DNA from: a candidate division WOR-3 bacterium
GTDB taxonomy: Bacteria; Hydrothermota; Tepidihabitantia; Tepidihabitantales; Tepidihabitantaceae
Reading direction: 5' to 3'
DNA: 60,544 nt
Assembly: GCA_039801245.1 (NCBI GenBank)
Contig: JBDRUF010000004.1
Coordinates: 1-60,544 of the forward strand
Position numbers and translations under genes: made by a program. How positions within the stretch are numbered: position 1 is the stretch's first letter; each line of letters opens with the position of its first letter. A model generated the notes under the pieces. The model was not told the DNA's origin, ran no database searches, and saw only the letters and a program-made list of their open reading frames with translations. Below are positions 26,777-35,897 of the stretch, piece by piece.

Positions 26777-27904
26777 CTATTTTTTCTTAAATAGCATAAT
26801 ATATTCATGCTTAAAAACATAAAATCCACCAACCAATGCTCTATATCGCCATAGTTCTTTCTGATTTCTCTTTCCTCTTGTTTCCTCAAAATTTTTCACA
26901 ATTATGCTTTTTAACATATAACTTCTTCTCAAAGCCTCATTCATACAATAAAATCCTAAAGGAACCCACGCACCTTGGGAGTATTTATCCCCGATGACTA
27001 AGGCAAAATATCTTCCTTTCTCTAAATATGGTGTCGCATTATCAATTACTTCACCAAACATCTCCAAAAATTCTTCGGTATTTCTTGCATTTGACAGGTC
27101 GTTTTTATCTTTTGAAAACTTAATTATGTCATGATATGGTGGATGCATAATCAGCAATTGCACCTGCTTTATGTTATATCGTGCAAGTATTTCCTGAAGA
27201 TTTATTTTTCGGCTATCGCCAACAACTACCTCGCTTACTACATTGTAAACATTGGGCTCTTTCTGAATTAATTCCCTTGCCCTATCGGCAACCTCTTGGT
27301 TTAACTCAATACCAATTCCGTTCCTGCCTAATCTGCGACACTCAATTAATGTCGTCCCACTACCAACAAATGTATCCAAAACCCAGTCATCTTTCTTTGT
27401 GTATCTTAACATCATCTGGCGTGGAATCTGGGGTATGAAATTCCCCCAATACCAGCCTATATGGGCGCCAGAAGTGTCTCGTTTGTCTAAAACCCAAAGG
27501 CTGTCGGTGATAATCTCATTGTATTCTTTCCATCTTGAAAGATTTATATCATTAATTTTCCCTGTCTTTACTTTCTGAACCCCCTCCAATAACCTCTTTG
27601 TATAATACTTGGCTCGTTCCGCTGTCTTGGACTTAAGGACCTGATCTAATTCAGAAATCAGCACATCTCTGCGCAAAGATACTGTGCCTCCGTTTTCATC
27701 TATATTTAATATACCATCTCGGTCATTCTGACAATCTCTAACAATATTCTTCAACCGAACCATTTTATTTTTTATGGACCCCAGGTCATTCAGAGTGATA
27801 ATTTCGCTTAAAACCTCAATAAATTTTTCCTTATTCAATATAACTTTAGAATGAGAAATTTCCTTGGGGCTTTCTATGGGCAATTGGAGAGTAATCTTAC
27901 TCAT
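26777..27904 (-). CDS. Site-specific DNA methyltransferase (N4-cytosine or N6-adenine)
   Basis: A 375-residue amino-methyltransferase starting at ATG 27904 (a TTG 11 codons upstream lies within the -10 region and is unlikely). The SAM-binding motif I, LDTFVGSGTT (about 176-185), is preceded by the FIPQIPRQMMLRYTKKDD segment typical of motif X, and followed by GRNGIGIELN. The catalytic motif IV is HPPY (about 254-257), in the unusual form MHPPYHD. Motif I precedes IV, unlike the order in common beta-class enzymes. It presumably protects host DNA against the nuclease encoded next to it. Low G+C and codon use suggest horizontal acquisition. Confidence 0.85.
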   Translation of the reverse strand: MSKITLQLPIESPKEISHSKVILNKEKFIEVLSEIITLNDLGSIKNKMVRLKNIVRDCQNDRDGILNIDENGGTVSLRRDVLISELDQVLKSKTAERAKYYTKRLLEGVQKVKTGKINDINLSRWKEYNEIITDSLWVLDKRDTSGAHIGWYWGNFIPQIPRQMMLRYTKKDDWVLDTFVGSGTTLIECRRLGRNGIGIELNQEVADRARELIQKEPNVYNVVSEVVVGDSRKINLQEILARYNIKQVQLLIMHPPYHDIIKFSKDKNDLSNARNTEEFLEMFGEVIDNATPYLEKGRYFALVIGDKYSQGAWVPLGFYCMNEALRRSYMLKSIIVKNFEETRGKRNQKELWRYRALVGGFYVFKHEYIMLFKKK

Positions 27905-27913
27905 CTTTCTTTG

Positions 27914-27928
27914 GTATCTATTAGATAC
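27914..27928. promoter_or_regulatory. Palindromic operator-like site upstream of the methyltransferase
   Basis: GTATCTA-T-TAGATAC, perfect 7-bp arms around one base, overlapping the -10 box and ending 10 nt before the ATG. A dimeric repressor, or the methyltransferase itself, could bind here to control the restriction-modification pair. Confidence 0.5.
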
Positions 27929-27953
27929 TAAAAACAACCCTTACTTGTGTCAA
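27925..27953 (-). promoter_or_regulatory. Promoter of the restriction-modification pair
   Basis: TTGACA (27953-27948), 17-bp spacer, TAGTAT (27930-27925) on the minus strand, 20 nt before the ATG at 27904. The -10 is overlapped by the palindrome at 27914-27928. Confidence 0.65.
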
Positions 27954-27963
27954 ATAAAGTAAT

Positions 27964-28620
27964 TCATCTGCTCATCTGTGCCATTATCCATTCTGCGGTT
28001 GTTACAAAGGCAAAGCCAAAGGCAAGGTTCAAGAGGCTCGCCAGATGCATCTCCTCGTTGATTGTCCCGGTGCCATCAGCAAGAAAAAAGACCCTATAGT
28101 CCCGATAATAGGCATCACGCGCAGTTGATTCACAGCACATATTGGTCATTATCCCGGTTATTACCAAATCCTCAATCTTCAGACAGCGCAGAACCGTCTC
28201 CAAATCGGTGTTGTAGAATGCGGAATAGCGATGCTTGTAAACTATCTTCTCATCTTGCAAAGGTGCAATCTCATCAATCACCCTGCTTTCCGGCGTCCCT
28301 TCAATGCACATCCCCTGCCACCACCACTTCATAATCCCAGCATCTATCCCTTCCGGATGGTGCACATGGCAGGTGTAAATAACCGGACGATTGGCTTGGC
28401 GAAACTCTCTGATCAACATTTTCAGGTTCGGCACAATCGCCATTCCACCAGAGGTAAATGTTGGCGATGAAGGGTCAAGAAAGAATTTCTGCATATCAAT
28501 AACAAGGAGTGCCGACCTCTCCTTATTAAGTTTCATCTCGTGCTGATTGAATGGCGCAATCTTCCCAAGCCACTCTTGCGCCTTCTCCTTTAAATTATCT
28601 TGCGTTACATATAAATCCAT
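27964..28620 (-). CDS. Isochorismatase-family cysteine hydrolase
   Basis: A 218-residue protein from ATG 28620, which follows GGGAGAGG; a longer reading adds 13 non-conserved residues. The catalytic triad is visible: Asp in LVIDMQKFF, Lys in VYKHRYSAF and Cys in MTNMCCESTARDAYY. Members cleave isochorismate, nicotinamide or other amides and ureides; the substrate cannot be told from sequence here. It stands alone between the restriction-modification pair and tRNA-Leu. Confidence 0.88.
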   Translation of the reverse strand: MDLYVTQDNLKEKAQEWLGKIAPFNQHEMKLNKERSALLVIDMQKFFLDPSSPTFTSGGMAIVPNLKMLIREFRQANRPVIYTCHVHHPEGIDAGIMKWWWQGMCIEGTPESRVIDEIAPLQDEKIVYKHRYSAFYNTDLETVLRCLKIEDLVITGIMTNMCCESTARDAYYRDYRVFFLADGTGTINEEMHLASLLNLAFGFAFVTTAEWIMAQMSR

Positions 28621-28656
28621 AAAACCTCTCCCTTCTTTCGTTTGACCATTGTCATA

Positions 28657-28685
28657 CAACTACACCAAAACCTTGAACCTGTCAA
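28657..28685 (-). promoter_or_regulatory. Putative promoter of the isochorismatase-family gene
   Basis: TTGACA (28685-28680), 17-bp spacer, TAGTTG (28662-28657), about 37 nt before the ATG. The -10 match is weak. Confidence 0.4.
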
Positions 28686-28743
28686 TTTTCCCAAATTCAA
28701 TCCCAAAGAAAAGGTTGGACGAAAATCAACAACCAAAACCACC

Positions 28744-28758
28744 GGGGGAGTGACCCCC
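28744..28758. repeat. 15-bp hairpin repeat GGGGGAGTGACCCCC, copy 1
   Basis: A 5-bp GC stem with 5-nt loop. The same 15-mer occurs in reverse orientation at 52349-52363, also in an intergenic region. It lies in the 295-bp gap 28660-28955, which otherwise holds two promoters. Confidence 0.6.
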
Positions 28759-28901
28759 TAAGTAAAAATGGAATCTGGCTAAGTTATGAAATTGCGTAGG
28801 ATAGCCCATTTTTACCCAATGTATTTAGTATATTTTTATGTATACTTTATCTTCGCCTATCGATACAGGCAATCAGCGCTAACAAGGAATGGCGGTTAGG
28901 A

Positions 28902-28929
28902 TTGACTTTTTTCTATCCTCCTCTAAAAT
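28902..28929 (+). promoter_or_regulatory. Promoter of tRNA-Leu and the tig-clpP-clpX unit
   Basis: TTGACT (28902-28907), 16-bp spacer, TAAAAT (28924-28929), 26 nt before the tRNA 5' end. The short gap from tRNA to tig (33 bp) suggests cotranscription. Confidence 0.55.
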
Positions 28930-28955
28930 TACCTTTGTAGGCTGATAAAATGATT

Positions 28956-29038
28956 GCGAGGATGGCGGAACTTGGCAGACGCGCCAGACTTAGGATCTGG
29001 TCCCGAAAGGGATGGGGGTTCAACTCCCCCTCCTCGCA
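28956..29038 (+). tRNA. tRNA-Leu (anticodon TAG)
   Basis: Acceptor arms GCGAGGA/TCCTCGC pair fully, with discriminator A and no encoded CCA. The anticodon stem CCAGA/TCTGG encloses the loop CTTAGGA, with anticodon TAG at 28991-28993 (reads CUA and, by wobble, other CUN codons). A long variable arm (TCCCGAAAGGGA) marks a class II tRNA, and the T-arm is GGGGGTTCAACTCCCCC. Confidence 0.96.
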
Positions 29039-29071
29039 GAGATGTTGCATCATAGATAAAAGGAGCAGGAT

Positions 29072-30289
29072 TTGGAGATTGCGGTAAAATCGCCCAAGGA
29101 TTGGCTGCGTGAATTTGAGGTGGAAATTGAGCCCGAGCGCCTGAAGGCAAAGATGGAGGCGCTCCTTGATGAATACAAGGACAAGGCGCAGGTTCCAGGC
29201 TTTCGCCGCGGTCGGGTTCCAAAATCAATTCTTGAAAGGCGGCTCGGAGGTGCACTGGAGTCGGCTGCGGTTGAAGAGCTGATTGAAGAGGCGCTGGATG
29301 AGGCGCTGGAAAAAAACGGTGTAAAACCCGCATCCAAGGTCAAGATTGAGGATTTGGATGTTGCGCCGGACAAGACCGTTCGTTTCCGGGCAGCGATTGA
29401 AGTGGTGCCTGAATTTGAACTGAAGCCCTATACCGGTCTTGAACTCAAGCGCCTTTCGCCCACCGGTTTTGACGAGGAGTTTGAAAAGCGGCTCAAGGCA
29501 CTTCAGGAGCGCTGTGCCCTTTATAAGCCGGTTACGCGCCCTGCCCAGAATGGCGACTTTGTGGTGGTTGACTATGTCCTGCACGAAGGTGAAAAGGTTG
29601 TTGCTGGACCAAAGAAGAATGTCACCCTCCAGGTGGGTGCTGAAGGCAACCATCCCCAGATAAACGAGGCGCTCCTCAATGTTAAACCCGGCGATGAACG
29701 CTCAGCCGCCATCACCTTCCCCCCTGACCATCCGGACAAATCCCTTGCCGGCAGGACCATCAACTATTCAATAACCGTGCGCGCGGTCAGGGAAAGAATC
29801 CTGCCCGAAATCAATGAGGAGTTTGCCCAGGATTTGGGTTATGAAAACCTTGATGCCCTGCGCAAGGCGATCAACGAGGAAATCCTTACCGAGCGTGACG
29901 AAGAGATTCAGGATGATTTGCGCCGGCAGGTGATTGAACATTTGACCAAGAGTTATGATTTTGAACCGCCCCAGTCCTGGATAGAAGCCCACCTCAAGCG
30001 CCTATTGACCGAGTTCAACCTGCCCGACTCTGCCGAGACCAGGGAAAAACTGTTGCCGGTTGCCACAAAGTCTGCCCGGTTTGACTGCATTGCGCTGCGC
30101 ATCGCCCAGAAGGAAAACATCACCGTTACCGATGATGAGATTGAAAACCAGATTCAGGAACTGGCGCGCACCAGCGGGCGCCGGCCTGAGGAAATCGCCC
30201 CTCTCCTTGACAACTCCTCATACCGCTTCCACACCCTGCAGAAAAAGGTCCTGCAACTGATAATTGACAAGGCGGAGATTAAGGGCTAA
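29072..30289 (+). CDS. tig: Trigger factor
   Basis: Ribosome-bound chaperone that meets nascent chains at the exit tunnel. The start is TTG 29072, preceded by AAAGGAG. At 405 residues it has the ribosome-binding loop [15 protein letters not shown] (about 43-57), a central FKBP-like domain beginning NGDFVVVDY (about 160-245), and a helical C-terminal chaperone domain with [11 protein letters not shown] and [16 protein letters not shown]-like regions. It forms the usual tig-clpP-clpX set and overlaps no neighbour. Confidence 0.94.
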   Translation: MEIAVKSPKDWLREFEVEIEPERLKAKMEALLDEYKDKAQVPGFRRGRVPKSILERRLGGALESAAVEELIEEALDEALEKNGVKPASKVKIEDLDVAPDKTVRFRAAIEVVPEFELKPYTGLELKRLSPTGFDEEFEKRLKALQERCALYKPVTRPAQNGDFVVVDYVLHEGEKVVAGPKKNVTLQVGAEGNHPQINEALLNVKPGDERSAAITFPPDHPDKSLAGRTINYSITVRAVRERILPEINEEFAQDLGYENLDALRKAINEEILTERDEEIQDDLRRQVIEHLTKSYDFEPPQSWIEAHLKRLLTEFNLPDSAETREKLLPVATKSARFDCIALRIAQKENITVTDDEIENQIQELARTSGRRPEEIAPLLDNSSYRFHTLQKKVLQLIIDKAEIKG

Positions 30290-30293
30290 CAGT

Positions 30294-30917
30294 ATGACAA
30301 GAGAGGCAAACAAAGAACCAGAGGAGGTCCCAGTGTTAGTACCAATGGTAATTGAACAGACCGGTCGGGGTGAGAGAGCCTATGACATCTACTCCCGGCT
30401 GTTAAAGGAAAGAATCATCTTCTTAGGACAACCGGTTGATGACACGGTCGCCAACCTGGTTGTTGCCCAGTTACTATACCTTGAGGCTGAAGACCCGGAA
30501 AAGGACATCTTCCTTTACATCAACTCGCCTGGTGGTGTGGTCTCTTCCGGACTGGCAATCTACGACACGATGCAGTACATCCGTCCCAAGGTTTCCACCA
30601 TCTGCGTTGGTGAGGCGGCATCAATCGCTGCGCTCCTATTGGCTGCCGGTGAAAAGGGCAAGCGGTTTGCCCTGCCCCGTTCCCGGATGATGATTCACCA
30701 GCCTGCGGCTTACGGACTCAGCGGTCAGGCAACCGACATTGAGATCCACGCCCGGGAACTGGTGCGGGCAAAGGAACTGCTTGCTGAAATCCTTGCCAAA
30801 CACACCGGTCAGCCCGTGGAAAAAATCCTGCGCGACTCTGACCGCAACTTCTTTATGTCCGCGCAGGAGGCAAAAAGTTACGGTCTTATTGACGAGGTGA
30901 TTGAAAAAAGGAAATGA
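30294..30917 (+). CDS. clpP: ClpP protease subunit with Asn in place of the catalytic Asp
   Basis: Barrel-forming serine peptidase that degrades substrates unfolded by ClpX. ATG 30294 with upstream AAGGG is chosen (207 residues); an earlier start would overlap tig. The fold is fully conserved: [35 protein letters not shown], the nucleophile Ser110 (GEAASIAA) and His135 (MIHQP). The third triad position, Asp in the usual RDxF motif, reads DSDRNFFMS, so it is Asn185 (AAC at 30846-30848). Listeria ClpP1 has the same Ser-His-Asn triad and works only with a second ClpP, so activity here may need a partner. Confidence 0.95.
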   Translation: MTREANKEPEEVPVLVPMVIEQTGRGERAYDIYSRLLKERIIFLGQPVDDTVANLVVAQLLYLEAEDPEKDIFLYINSPGGVVSSGLAIYDTMQYIRPKVSTICVGEAASIAALLLAAGEKGKRFALPRSRMMIHQPAAYGLSGQATDIEIHARELVRAKELLAEILAKHTGQPVEKILRDSDRNFFMSAQEAKSYGLIDEVIEKRK

Positions 30918-32164
30918 GCTCCCATCGCCGGCAGGCAAAGCCAAAACTACCCGATTTGTGCTCATTCTGCGGCACACCTGAGACCATCCATAACCGCCTG
31001 GTCAGGGGCAGACACGGCATGATTTGCAAGCAATGTGCCCGTCTTGCCCTCACCCTATTTGAAGAGCAAAATGAGGTAATTGAACCCCTCAAGGAGATCC
31101 CCAAACCGCCCGATATCAAAGCCTTCCTTGATGAGTTCGTCATCGGTCAGGAGTATGCGAAAAAGGTGATTGCGGTTGCGGTTTACAACCACTACAAGCG
31201 CATCACCGCCCCGCGCACCGCACCTCCTCTTGATAAAAGTAACATCCTCCTGATTGGACCAACCGGTGTGGGCAAGACCTTAATTGCCGAAACCCTGGCT
31301 CAGTGCCTGAAGGTCCCATTTGCCATCGCCGATGCCACCCCGTTAACCGAAGCCGGCTATGTTGGTGAGGATGTGGAGAACATCCTCCTGCGCCTGCTCC
31401 AGGCGGCACAGGGTAACATCCGCCGGGCAGAAATTGGCATTGTCTATATCGACGAAATCGACAAGATTGGCAGAAAGTCCGACTCCCCCTCAATCACCCG
31501 TGATGTCTCCGGCGAGGGTGTTCAGCAGGCGCTCCTCAAAATCCTTGAAGGTACGATTGCCAATGTCCCTCCCCAAGGGGGCAGAAAGCATCCGGAGCAG
31601 CAGTTCATACCGATAAACACCAAAAACATCCTCTTTATCTGTGGAGGCACATTTGACGGACTGGAAAAAATAATAGAAAGACGGGTGCACGCCAGCGCTC
31701 TGGGATTTGCCGCTCACATCGGCAAGAGTAAAGGCATGAACACCGATGAACTGCTACAACTTGTTCAGCCAGACGATTTAATCCGCTTTGGCATGATCCC
31801 GGAGTTCATCGGTCGCCTGCCGGTGATTGCCCCACTCCACAGCCTTTCCCGCACCGCCTTGATTGACATCCTCACCAAACCCCGCAACGCCCTCTTGAAA
31901 CAGTACTCCTACTACTTTGAACTTGAGGGGGTGAAACTGACCTTCACACCTGAGGCGCTTGCCGCGGTTGCCGACCGTGCCCTTGCCCTCGGCACTGGTG
32001 CCCGGGGGTTACGGGCTGTCCTTGAAGAGACGATGCTTGACATTATGTTTGAACTCCCCACCAGAGAAAATGTCTCCGAATGCATCATCACCCCCGAGGT
32101 CGTCATAGAAAAAAAGCCGCCCGTTTACATCTACGAGCGGCTCCAAGCACGCAGGGCGCAATAG
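30914..32164 (+). CDS. clpX: ATP-dependent unfoldase ClpX
   Basis: AAA+ hexamer that unfolds and feeds substrates into ClpP. At 416 residues it has the N-terminal zinc-binding domain (Cys16, Cys19, Cys38, Cys41), Walker A GPTGVGKT (116-123), Walker [11 protein letters not shown], pore loop AGYVGED, the RKH loop ([10 protein letters not shown]), and sensor 2 in [13 protein letters not shown]. The ClpP-docking IGF-type loop appears as ALGF. The ATG overlaps the clpP stop (ATGA) and AAAGGA precedes it. Confidence 0.96.
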   Translation: MSSHRRQAKPKLPDLCSFCGTPETIHNRLVRGRHGMICKQCARLALTLFEEQNEVIEPLKEIPKPPDIKAFLDEFVIGQEYAKKVIAVAVYNHYKRITAPRTAPPLDKSNILLIGPTGVGKTLIAETLAQCLKVPFAIADATPLTEAGYVGEDVENILLRLLQAAQGNIRRAEIGIVYIDEIDKIGRKSDSPSITRDVSGEGVQQALLKILEGTIANVPPQGGRKHPEQQFIPINTKNILFICGGTFDGLEKIIERRVHASALGFAAHIGKSKGMNTDELLQLVQPDDLIRFGMIPEFIGRLPVIAPLHSLSRTALIDILTKPRNALLKQYSYYFELEGVKLTFTPEALAAVADRALALGTGARGLRAVLEETMLDIMFELPTRENVSECIITPEVVIEKKPPVYIYERLQARRAQ

Positions 32165-32179
32165 CCCCGATTTTATCGC

Positions 32180-32896
32180 TCAGCTCCCCTCTGGTTCAAA
32201 CTGGTCCTTGCCTGCTCCGCAAACCGGGCACACCCAGGTGTCGGGTAAACTCTCAAACGGCGTTCCCGGAGGAATGCCATTTTCACTATCCCCGACCGCC
32301 GGGTCATAAACATAGCCGCAGACCGAACAGACATACCGCTGCATCTTTTTGCTCCCTTCTTTCTTTTCACCCTGCCTTTCTTCACGATAGGTAGGCGCGC
32401 CCTTACCGGTCTTACCCTTCTTTACCTCATGATAATAGGCATAGGTCAAAGGTTCTCCGGCTTTTATCCGCCGTGCCGCCACCACTTCACCAACAAAAAG
32501 GGTATGGGTGCCACAGTCAACCTTCTCTCGCAGTTTCGCCTCAATAACCGCAATCCCATGCTGGCTGACAATCGGCGCGCCGGTTATGCCGGTCTCATAA
32601 CCTAACCCCTGAAACTTGTCAAACTCCCTGCCTGAACGAAAACCAAATCTACCAATAAACTCAAGGGGCGTCTCCTTTTCCAAAACCGTTATTGCGAAGA
32701 CACCGCTTTTATTGATAAACTCATTGGTGAGGCTGTTTTTGTTTATCGCCACCGTCACCAGGCACGGCTCAAGTGCAACCTGAACCACGGTGTTAACAAT
32801 CAACCCGTTTAAACGATTGTTATCCCGGCTCGTGACAAGATAAAGGCCGTAAGTGAAACTGTCAAGCGCCTTAAAATCTATTTGTGCTGCCATCAT
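32180..32896 (-). CDS. Flavin reductase-rubredoxin fusion (high-molecular-weight rubredoxin type)
   Basis: A 238-residue two-domain electron carrier. Residues about 1-165 form an FMN-binding flavin reductase domain ([31 protein letters not shown]), and residues about 187-238 form a rubredoxin with [10 protein letters not shown] and [13 protein letters not shown], giving four iron-binding cysteines. Such proteins carry electrons from NAD(P)H to A-type diiron flavoproteins. The gene overlaps its FprA partner by 4 bp (ATGA), supporting that role. It is the last gene of the detoxification operon and convergent with clpX. Confidence 0.92.
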   Translation of the reverse strand: MMAAQIDFKALDSFTYGLYLVTSRDNNRLNGLIVNTVVQVALEPCLVTVAINKNSLTNEFINKSGVFAITVLEKETPLEFIGRFGFRSGREFDKFQGLGYETGITGAPIVSQHGIAVIEAKLREKVDCGTHTLFVGEVVAARRIKAGEPLTYAYYHEVKKGKTGKGAPTYREERQGEKKEGSKKMQRYVCSVCGYVYDPAVGDSENGIPPGTPFESLPDTWVCPVCGAGKDQFEPEGS

Positions 32897-34095
32897 CCAA
32901 CCCTTTCCTTCAACCGGCGGGCAATCTCCTTACCCAAGGCTCGGCAACTTTTTAACCCATCAACATCAGGGACATATTTTACCTTTAAAGGTTCGCCAAC
33001 CATCTCCATTCCTATTCCTTTCAATTCATTGAAAATGATAGTTGGCGCCTCACCACTCCAGCCATAAGAACCGAATGCCGCGCCAAATTTATTTTTCGGT
33101 TTCAGCCCCTTAAGATACACCAGCATATCCGCCACTGTGGGAAAAATGCCATTGTTTAATGTCGGCGAACCAATAATAATCGCGCCCGCATCAAGCACCT
33201 CTGTCATTACATCGCTGCGGTCGGTTGCCCTCAACCTCATCACCTTCACCTCAATACCATCTCCTGCCAGACCATCCGCAATCGCCCGCGCCATCAAATC
33301 GGTGCTCTGCCACATCGTATCATAAACCACTACCGCCTTTTGCCTCGGCTTTTGTTCTGCCCACTCCTGATACCAGGAAAGGATTTTGCCAACATCACTA
33401 CGCCAGATTGGTCCATGGTCAGGTGCGATAATATCTATTGCTATCCCGAGCGTCTTTATCCGCTCGATAAGTTTCAGAATCAGCTGCGAATAAGGCAAAA
33501 TTATATTTGCATAGTATTTCGCCGCCTGATTCCTTAAAAGAACCGGGTCAAGTTCATCGGCAAACCGCTCACCAGTTGCCAGGTGCATCCCAAACCCGTC
33601 CTGAGAAAAAAGTAACCGTTCTTCTACCAGATATGTCACCATACTGTCAGGCCAGTGCAGCATCCGTGTTTCCAGAAACTTGAGGCTAAGATTGCCCAGA
33701 CTGAGCGTATCACCATCCCTCAAAGGAACAATCTCATAATCAAGATGGAAATGCTCCTTCAACGCCTTTACCCCCATCACCGAGGCAAACACCTTTTCTG
33801 GCTTTACCGCTGCTATCACCTGGGGCAGTGCGCCCGAGTGGTCCATCTCAGCATGATCGGAAATAATATAATCAATCTTTTCAGGATTAATAACCGCTGC
33901 AATTCGCGCAAGCAACTCCTCACAAAATGGAGCCTTGACCGTATCAATAAGTGCGATCTTATCCCCGAGTATCAGATAGGCGTTATAGGTAGAACCCCGC
34001 TCAGTTGAATAGCCGTGAAAGTCACGAATGTTCCAGTCGACCGCACCTACCCAGTAAACTCGCTCCGTCACCTTGACAGGAGTGAACTCCATCAC
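32893..34095 (-). CDS. fprA: A-type flavodiiron protein (FprA; O2 and/or NO reductase)
   Basis: About 400 residues: an N-terminal metallo-beta-lactamase-like domain with all diiron ligands, His81-x-Glu83-x-Asp85-His86 ([10 protein letters not shown]), His147, Asp166 and His227, then a C-terminal flavodoxin domain from about 255 ([14 protein letters not shown]) with the FMN loop near [10 protein letters not shown]. Numbering is from the GTG at 34095; ATG one codon later is also possible. In anaerobes these enzymes reduce O2 to water or NO to N2O without releasing radicals. Electrons likely come from the adjacent rubredoxin fusion. Confidence 0.95.
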   Translation of the reverse strand: MMEFTPVKVTERVYWVGAVDWNIRDFHGYSTERGSTYNAYLILGDKIALIDTVKAPFCEELLARIAAVINPEKIDYIISDHAEMDHSGALPQVIAAVKPEKVFASVMGVKALKEHFHLDYEIVPLRDGDTLSLGNLSLKFLETRMLHWPDSMVTYLVEERLLFSQDGFGMHLATGERFADELDPVLLRNQAAKYYANIILPYSQLILKLIERIKTLGIAIDIIAPDHGPIWRSDVGKILSWYQEWAEQKPRQKAVVVYDTMWQSTDLMARAIADGLAGDGIEVKVMRLRATDRSDVMTEVLDAGAIIIGSPTLNNGIFPTVADMLVYLKGLKPKNKFGAAFGSYGWSGEAPTIIFNELKGIGMEMVGEPLKVKYVPDVDGLKSCRALGKEIARRLKERVG

Positions 34096-34115
34096 TATCC
34101 CTCTTTACTCACCTG

Positions 34116-34661
34116 CTAATCTGCCGCTTGAGCTTGTTGCGCATATAAATCCGCAAGTTCTAAAGGTAAAACAAACACCCGCTGCCCCAGTTCTCGGTCA
34201 AGCATCAAAAGTCCGCGACCATCATCCCCAACCAGTTTCAGATCCTGGACAATCTTTAAAGTGCTCTCCTCCTCTTCGACCTGTTCATCAACAAACCACT
34301 GCAGAATTGAATTAGAGGCGTAATCCCCTTCAGCCTGAACCAGTTTCATCAATTCGTTTATCTTGCTGGTGATGAACTGCTCATGTTCATACGCCGCCTC
34401 AAACGCCTTTAACGGCGACTCCCATTTCTGTTCAAGGATGTTAAGCGGGGAAAACCTTATCTCTCCACCTCGCTCAAGAATGTGCTTGTAGAAACGCATC
34501 GCATGGGTTAACTCCTCCTGAGCCTGTGCCCGCATCCATCTTCCCATCCCCGGATATCCCGCACTGTCAAAATATGCCGCCATCCCCAGATAAAGATATG
34601 CCGACTCAAGTTCGTGCTTTATCTGCTGATTGAACCCATCCTCAACCTTTTTTGGTATCAT
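34116..34661 (-). CDS. Ferritin
   Basis: A 181-residue non-haem ferritin from ATG 34661, preceded by AAAGGGG. The diiron ferroxidase ligands are visible as Glu in QQIKHELESAYLYLGMAAY, the EELTHAMRFY motif, and Glu/Gln in the fourth helix (WFVDEQVEEEESTLKI). It oxidises Fe2+ and stores it, limiting Fenton chemistry, which fits its place within an oxidant-defence operon. It overlaps no neighbour; the superoxide reductase stop lies 3 nt upstream. Confidence 0.95.
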   Translation of the reverse strand: MIPKKVEDGFNQQIKHELESAYLYLGMAAYFDSAGYPGMGRWMRAQAQEELTHAMRFYKHILERGGEIRFSPLNILEQKWESPLKAFEAAYEHEQFITSKINELMKLVQAEGDYASNSILQWFVDEQVEEEESTLKIVQDLKLVGDDGRGLLMLDRELGQRVFVLPLELADLYAQQAQAAD

Positions 34662-34663
34662 AA

Positions 34664-35041
34664 TTAAACCCCTTTCCAAAGCCCGTGGATATTGCAGTAC
34701 TCTCGGGCATAGACATCCTTTGCCTCAACAGAAAAGAACGCCTCTGGCATCTGCCCCGGGCTCAAAAACTGCCGGAAAGACCGTCCATCCGCAACCAGTT
34801 GAATCCACTCAATATAATGCTTCTCCTCCATCGGATGGGGCACACTACCCACCTTCACCTTATAACCCTCTGGAGTCTTTTCAATCACGGGGACATGCCT
34901 CTCTTTCCCCGTATCACTTGTCTTTTCCTCCATTAGTTTCATCGGTTGTCCGCAGCAAACCAATTGGCCAGCACCAGGATGCAAAACCTCAACAACATTG
35001 CCACACACTTCACACTTATATACTTCCAGTTTTTTTGTCAT
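34664..35041 (-). CDS. dfx: Desulfoferrodoxin (superoxide reductase, 2Fe type)
   Basis: A 125-residue enzyme that reduces superoxide to hydrogen peroxide without making O2. The N-terminal desulforedoxin domain has CEVCG and CCGQPM (FeS4 site). The catalytic domain has the Fe(His4)Cys ligands: His in [10 protein letters not shown], two in [11 protein letters not shown], and the C-terminal CNIHGLW Cys and His, plus the conserved Lys of EEKH. Peroxide made here can be removed by the neighbouring rubrerythrin and thiol peroxidase. Confidence 0.96.
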   Translation of the reverse strand: MTKKLEVYKCEVCGNVVEVLHPGAGQLVCCGQPMKLMEEKTSDTGKERHVPVIEKTPEGYKVKVGSVPHPMEEKHYIEWIQLVADGRSFRQFLSPGQMPEAFFSVEAKDVYAREYCNIHGLWKGV

Positions 35042-35054
35042 ATCTCTCTCCTTT

Positions 35055-35366
35055 CTATTTTATCAACCTGCTATCCACCCCGGAGAATCCACATTCCGGG
35101 ATATAACAGCTCACATCTATAAATTGACAAGCCTGCCCACAGGACGGACAAATATCGGGCGGCTGTAGCGCCTGTAATATATAATGGCAGTTGGAGCAAC
35201 TCCAGTAAGGAACATTAACCAGAGTTTGTGTGCTTGCACTCTTTTCCTCGGTTCTACCCTTTTGCATCACCTTGTTGCAGCACACTAACGCCCCACCGCC
35301 TTTATGTAAAAGCGTTACTATTTGCCCGCAAACGCTGCAACTGTAAATTGCTGCTTCTTTATCCAT
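35055..35366 (-). CDS. Small two-ribbon iron/zinc protein (desulforedoxin-like plus rubredoxin-like)
   Basis: A 103-residue cysteine-rich protein of unestablished function. Residues 1-35 match the FeS4 desulforedoxin domain ([10 protein letters not shown] then LVCCNKVM). Residues 50-85 carry [10 protein letters not shown] and ICPSCGQ, like the rubredoxin/rubrerythrin ribbon, and the tail has a further CYIPECGF pair. It lacks the superoxide-reducing domain. Its place between tpx and dfx suggests an electron carrier or metal protein for the peroxide/superoxide enzymes; a zinc ribbon without redox role is also possible. Confidence 0.75.
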   Translation of the reverse strand: MDKEAAIYSCSVCGQIVTLLHKGGGALVCCNKVMQKGRTEEKSASTQTLVNVPYWSCSNCHYILQALQPPDICPSCGQACQFIDVSCYIPECGFSGVDSRLIK

Positions 35367-35378
35367 TATCGCTCCTTT

Positions 35379-35897
35379 TTATTTCAAACTATCTATCGCC
35401 TTCAGCACCGACTGGTAATCAGGCTCCTCTCCCGCCTCTTTTACCAGCTGAATGTAACGGATAACTCCTTCCCGGTCAACGATAAAAATTGCCCTTGCCA
35501 ATAGCCTCAACTCTTTAACCAACACCCCATAGCCTGAACCAAAGGATGCCTCCCGATGGTCAGAAGCGGTTATAACCCGCTCGATGCCGTTAGCCCCGCA
35601 CCAGCGTCTCTGCGCAAAAGGTAAATCCATACTGATAACAAGCACCACCACATCATCACCCAATTTTTGCGCCTCTGAGTTGAAACGCCGCGCCTCAAGG
35701 TCGCATACCGGGGTATCGAGTGAAGGCACCGCAACCAAAACCAAAATTTTGCCTTGAAAATCAGTTAGTTTCAGCGGTTGCAGATTGTTGCCGATGACAG
35801 TAAAATCAGGTGCCTTATCCCCAACCTTAAGAGCCGGACCAATGAGCGTTACCGGTTTCCCTTGAAAGGTTACCTCGCCTGTTCTTTCACTAATCAC
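35379..35897 (-). CDS. tpx: Thiol peroxidase (Tpx-type peroxiredoxin)
   Basis: A 172-residue atypical 2-Cys peroxiredoxin reducing H2O2 and alkyl hydroperoxides. The peroxidatic Cys lies in [13 protein letters not shown] with the conserved Thr, and a second Cys in [10 protein letters not shown] is the likely resolving residue. SDHREASFG and GYGVLVKEL are Tpx-like. The start is GTG 35897, which overlaps the rubrerythrin stop by 4 bp (GTGA), implying coupled translation. Confidence 0.94.
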   Translation of the reverse strand: MISERTGEVTFQGKPVTLIGPALKVGDKAPDFTVIGNNLQPLKLTDFQGKILVLVAVPSLDTPVCDLEARRFNSEAQKLGDDVVVLVISMDLPFAQRRWCGANGIERVITASDHREASFGSGYGVLVKELRLLARAIFIVDREGVIRYIQLVKEAGEEPDYQSVLKAIDSLK

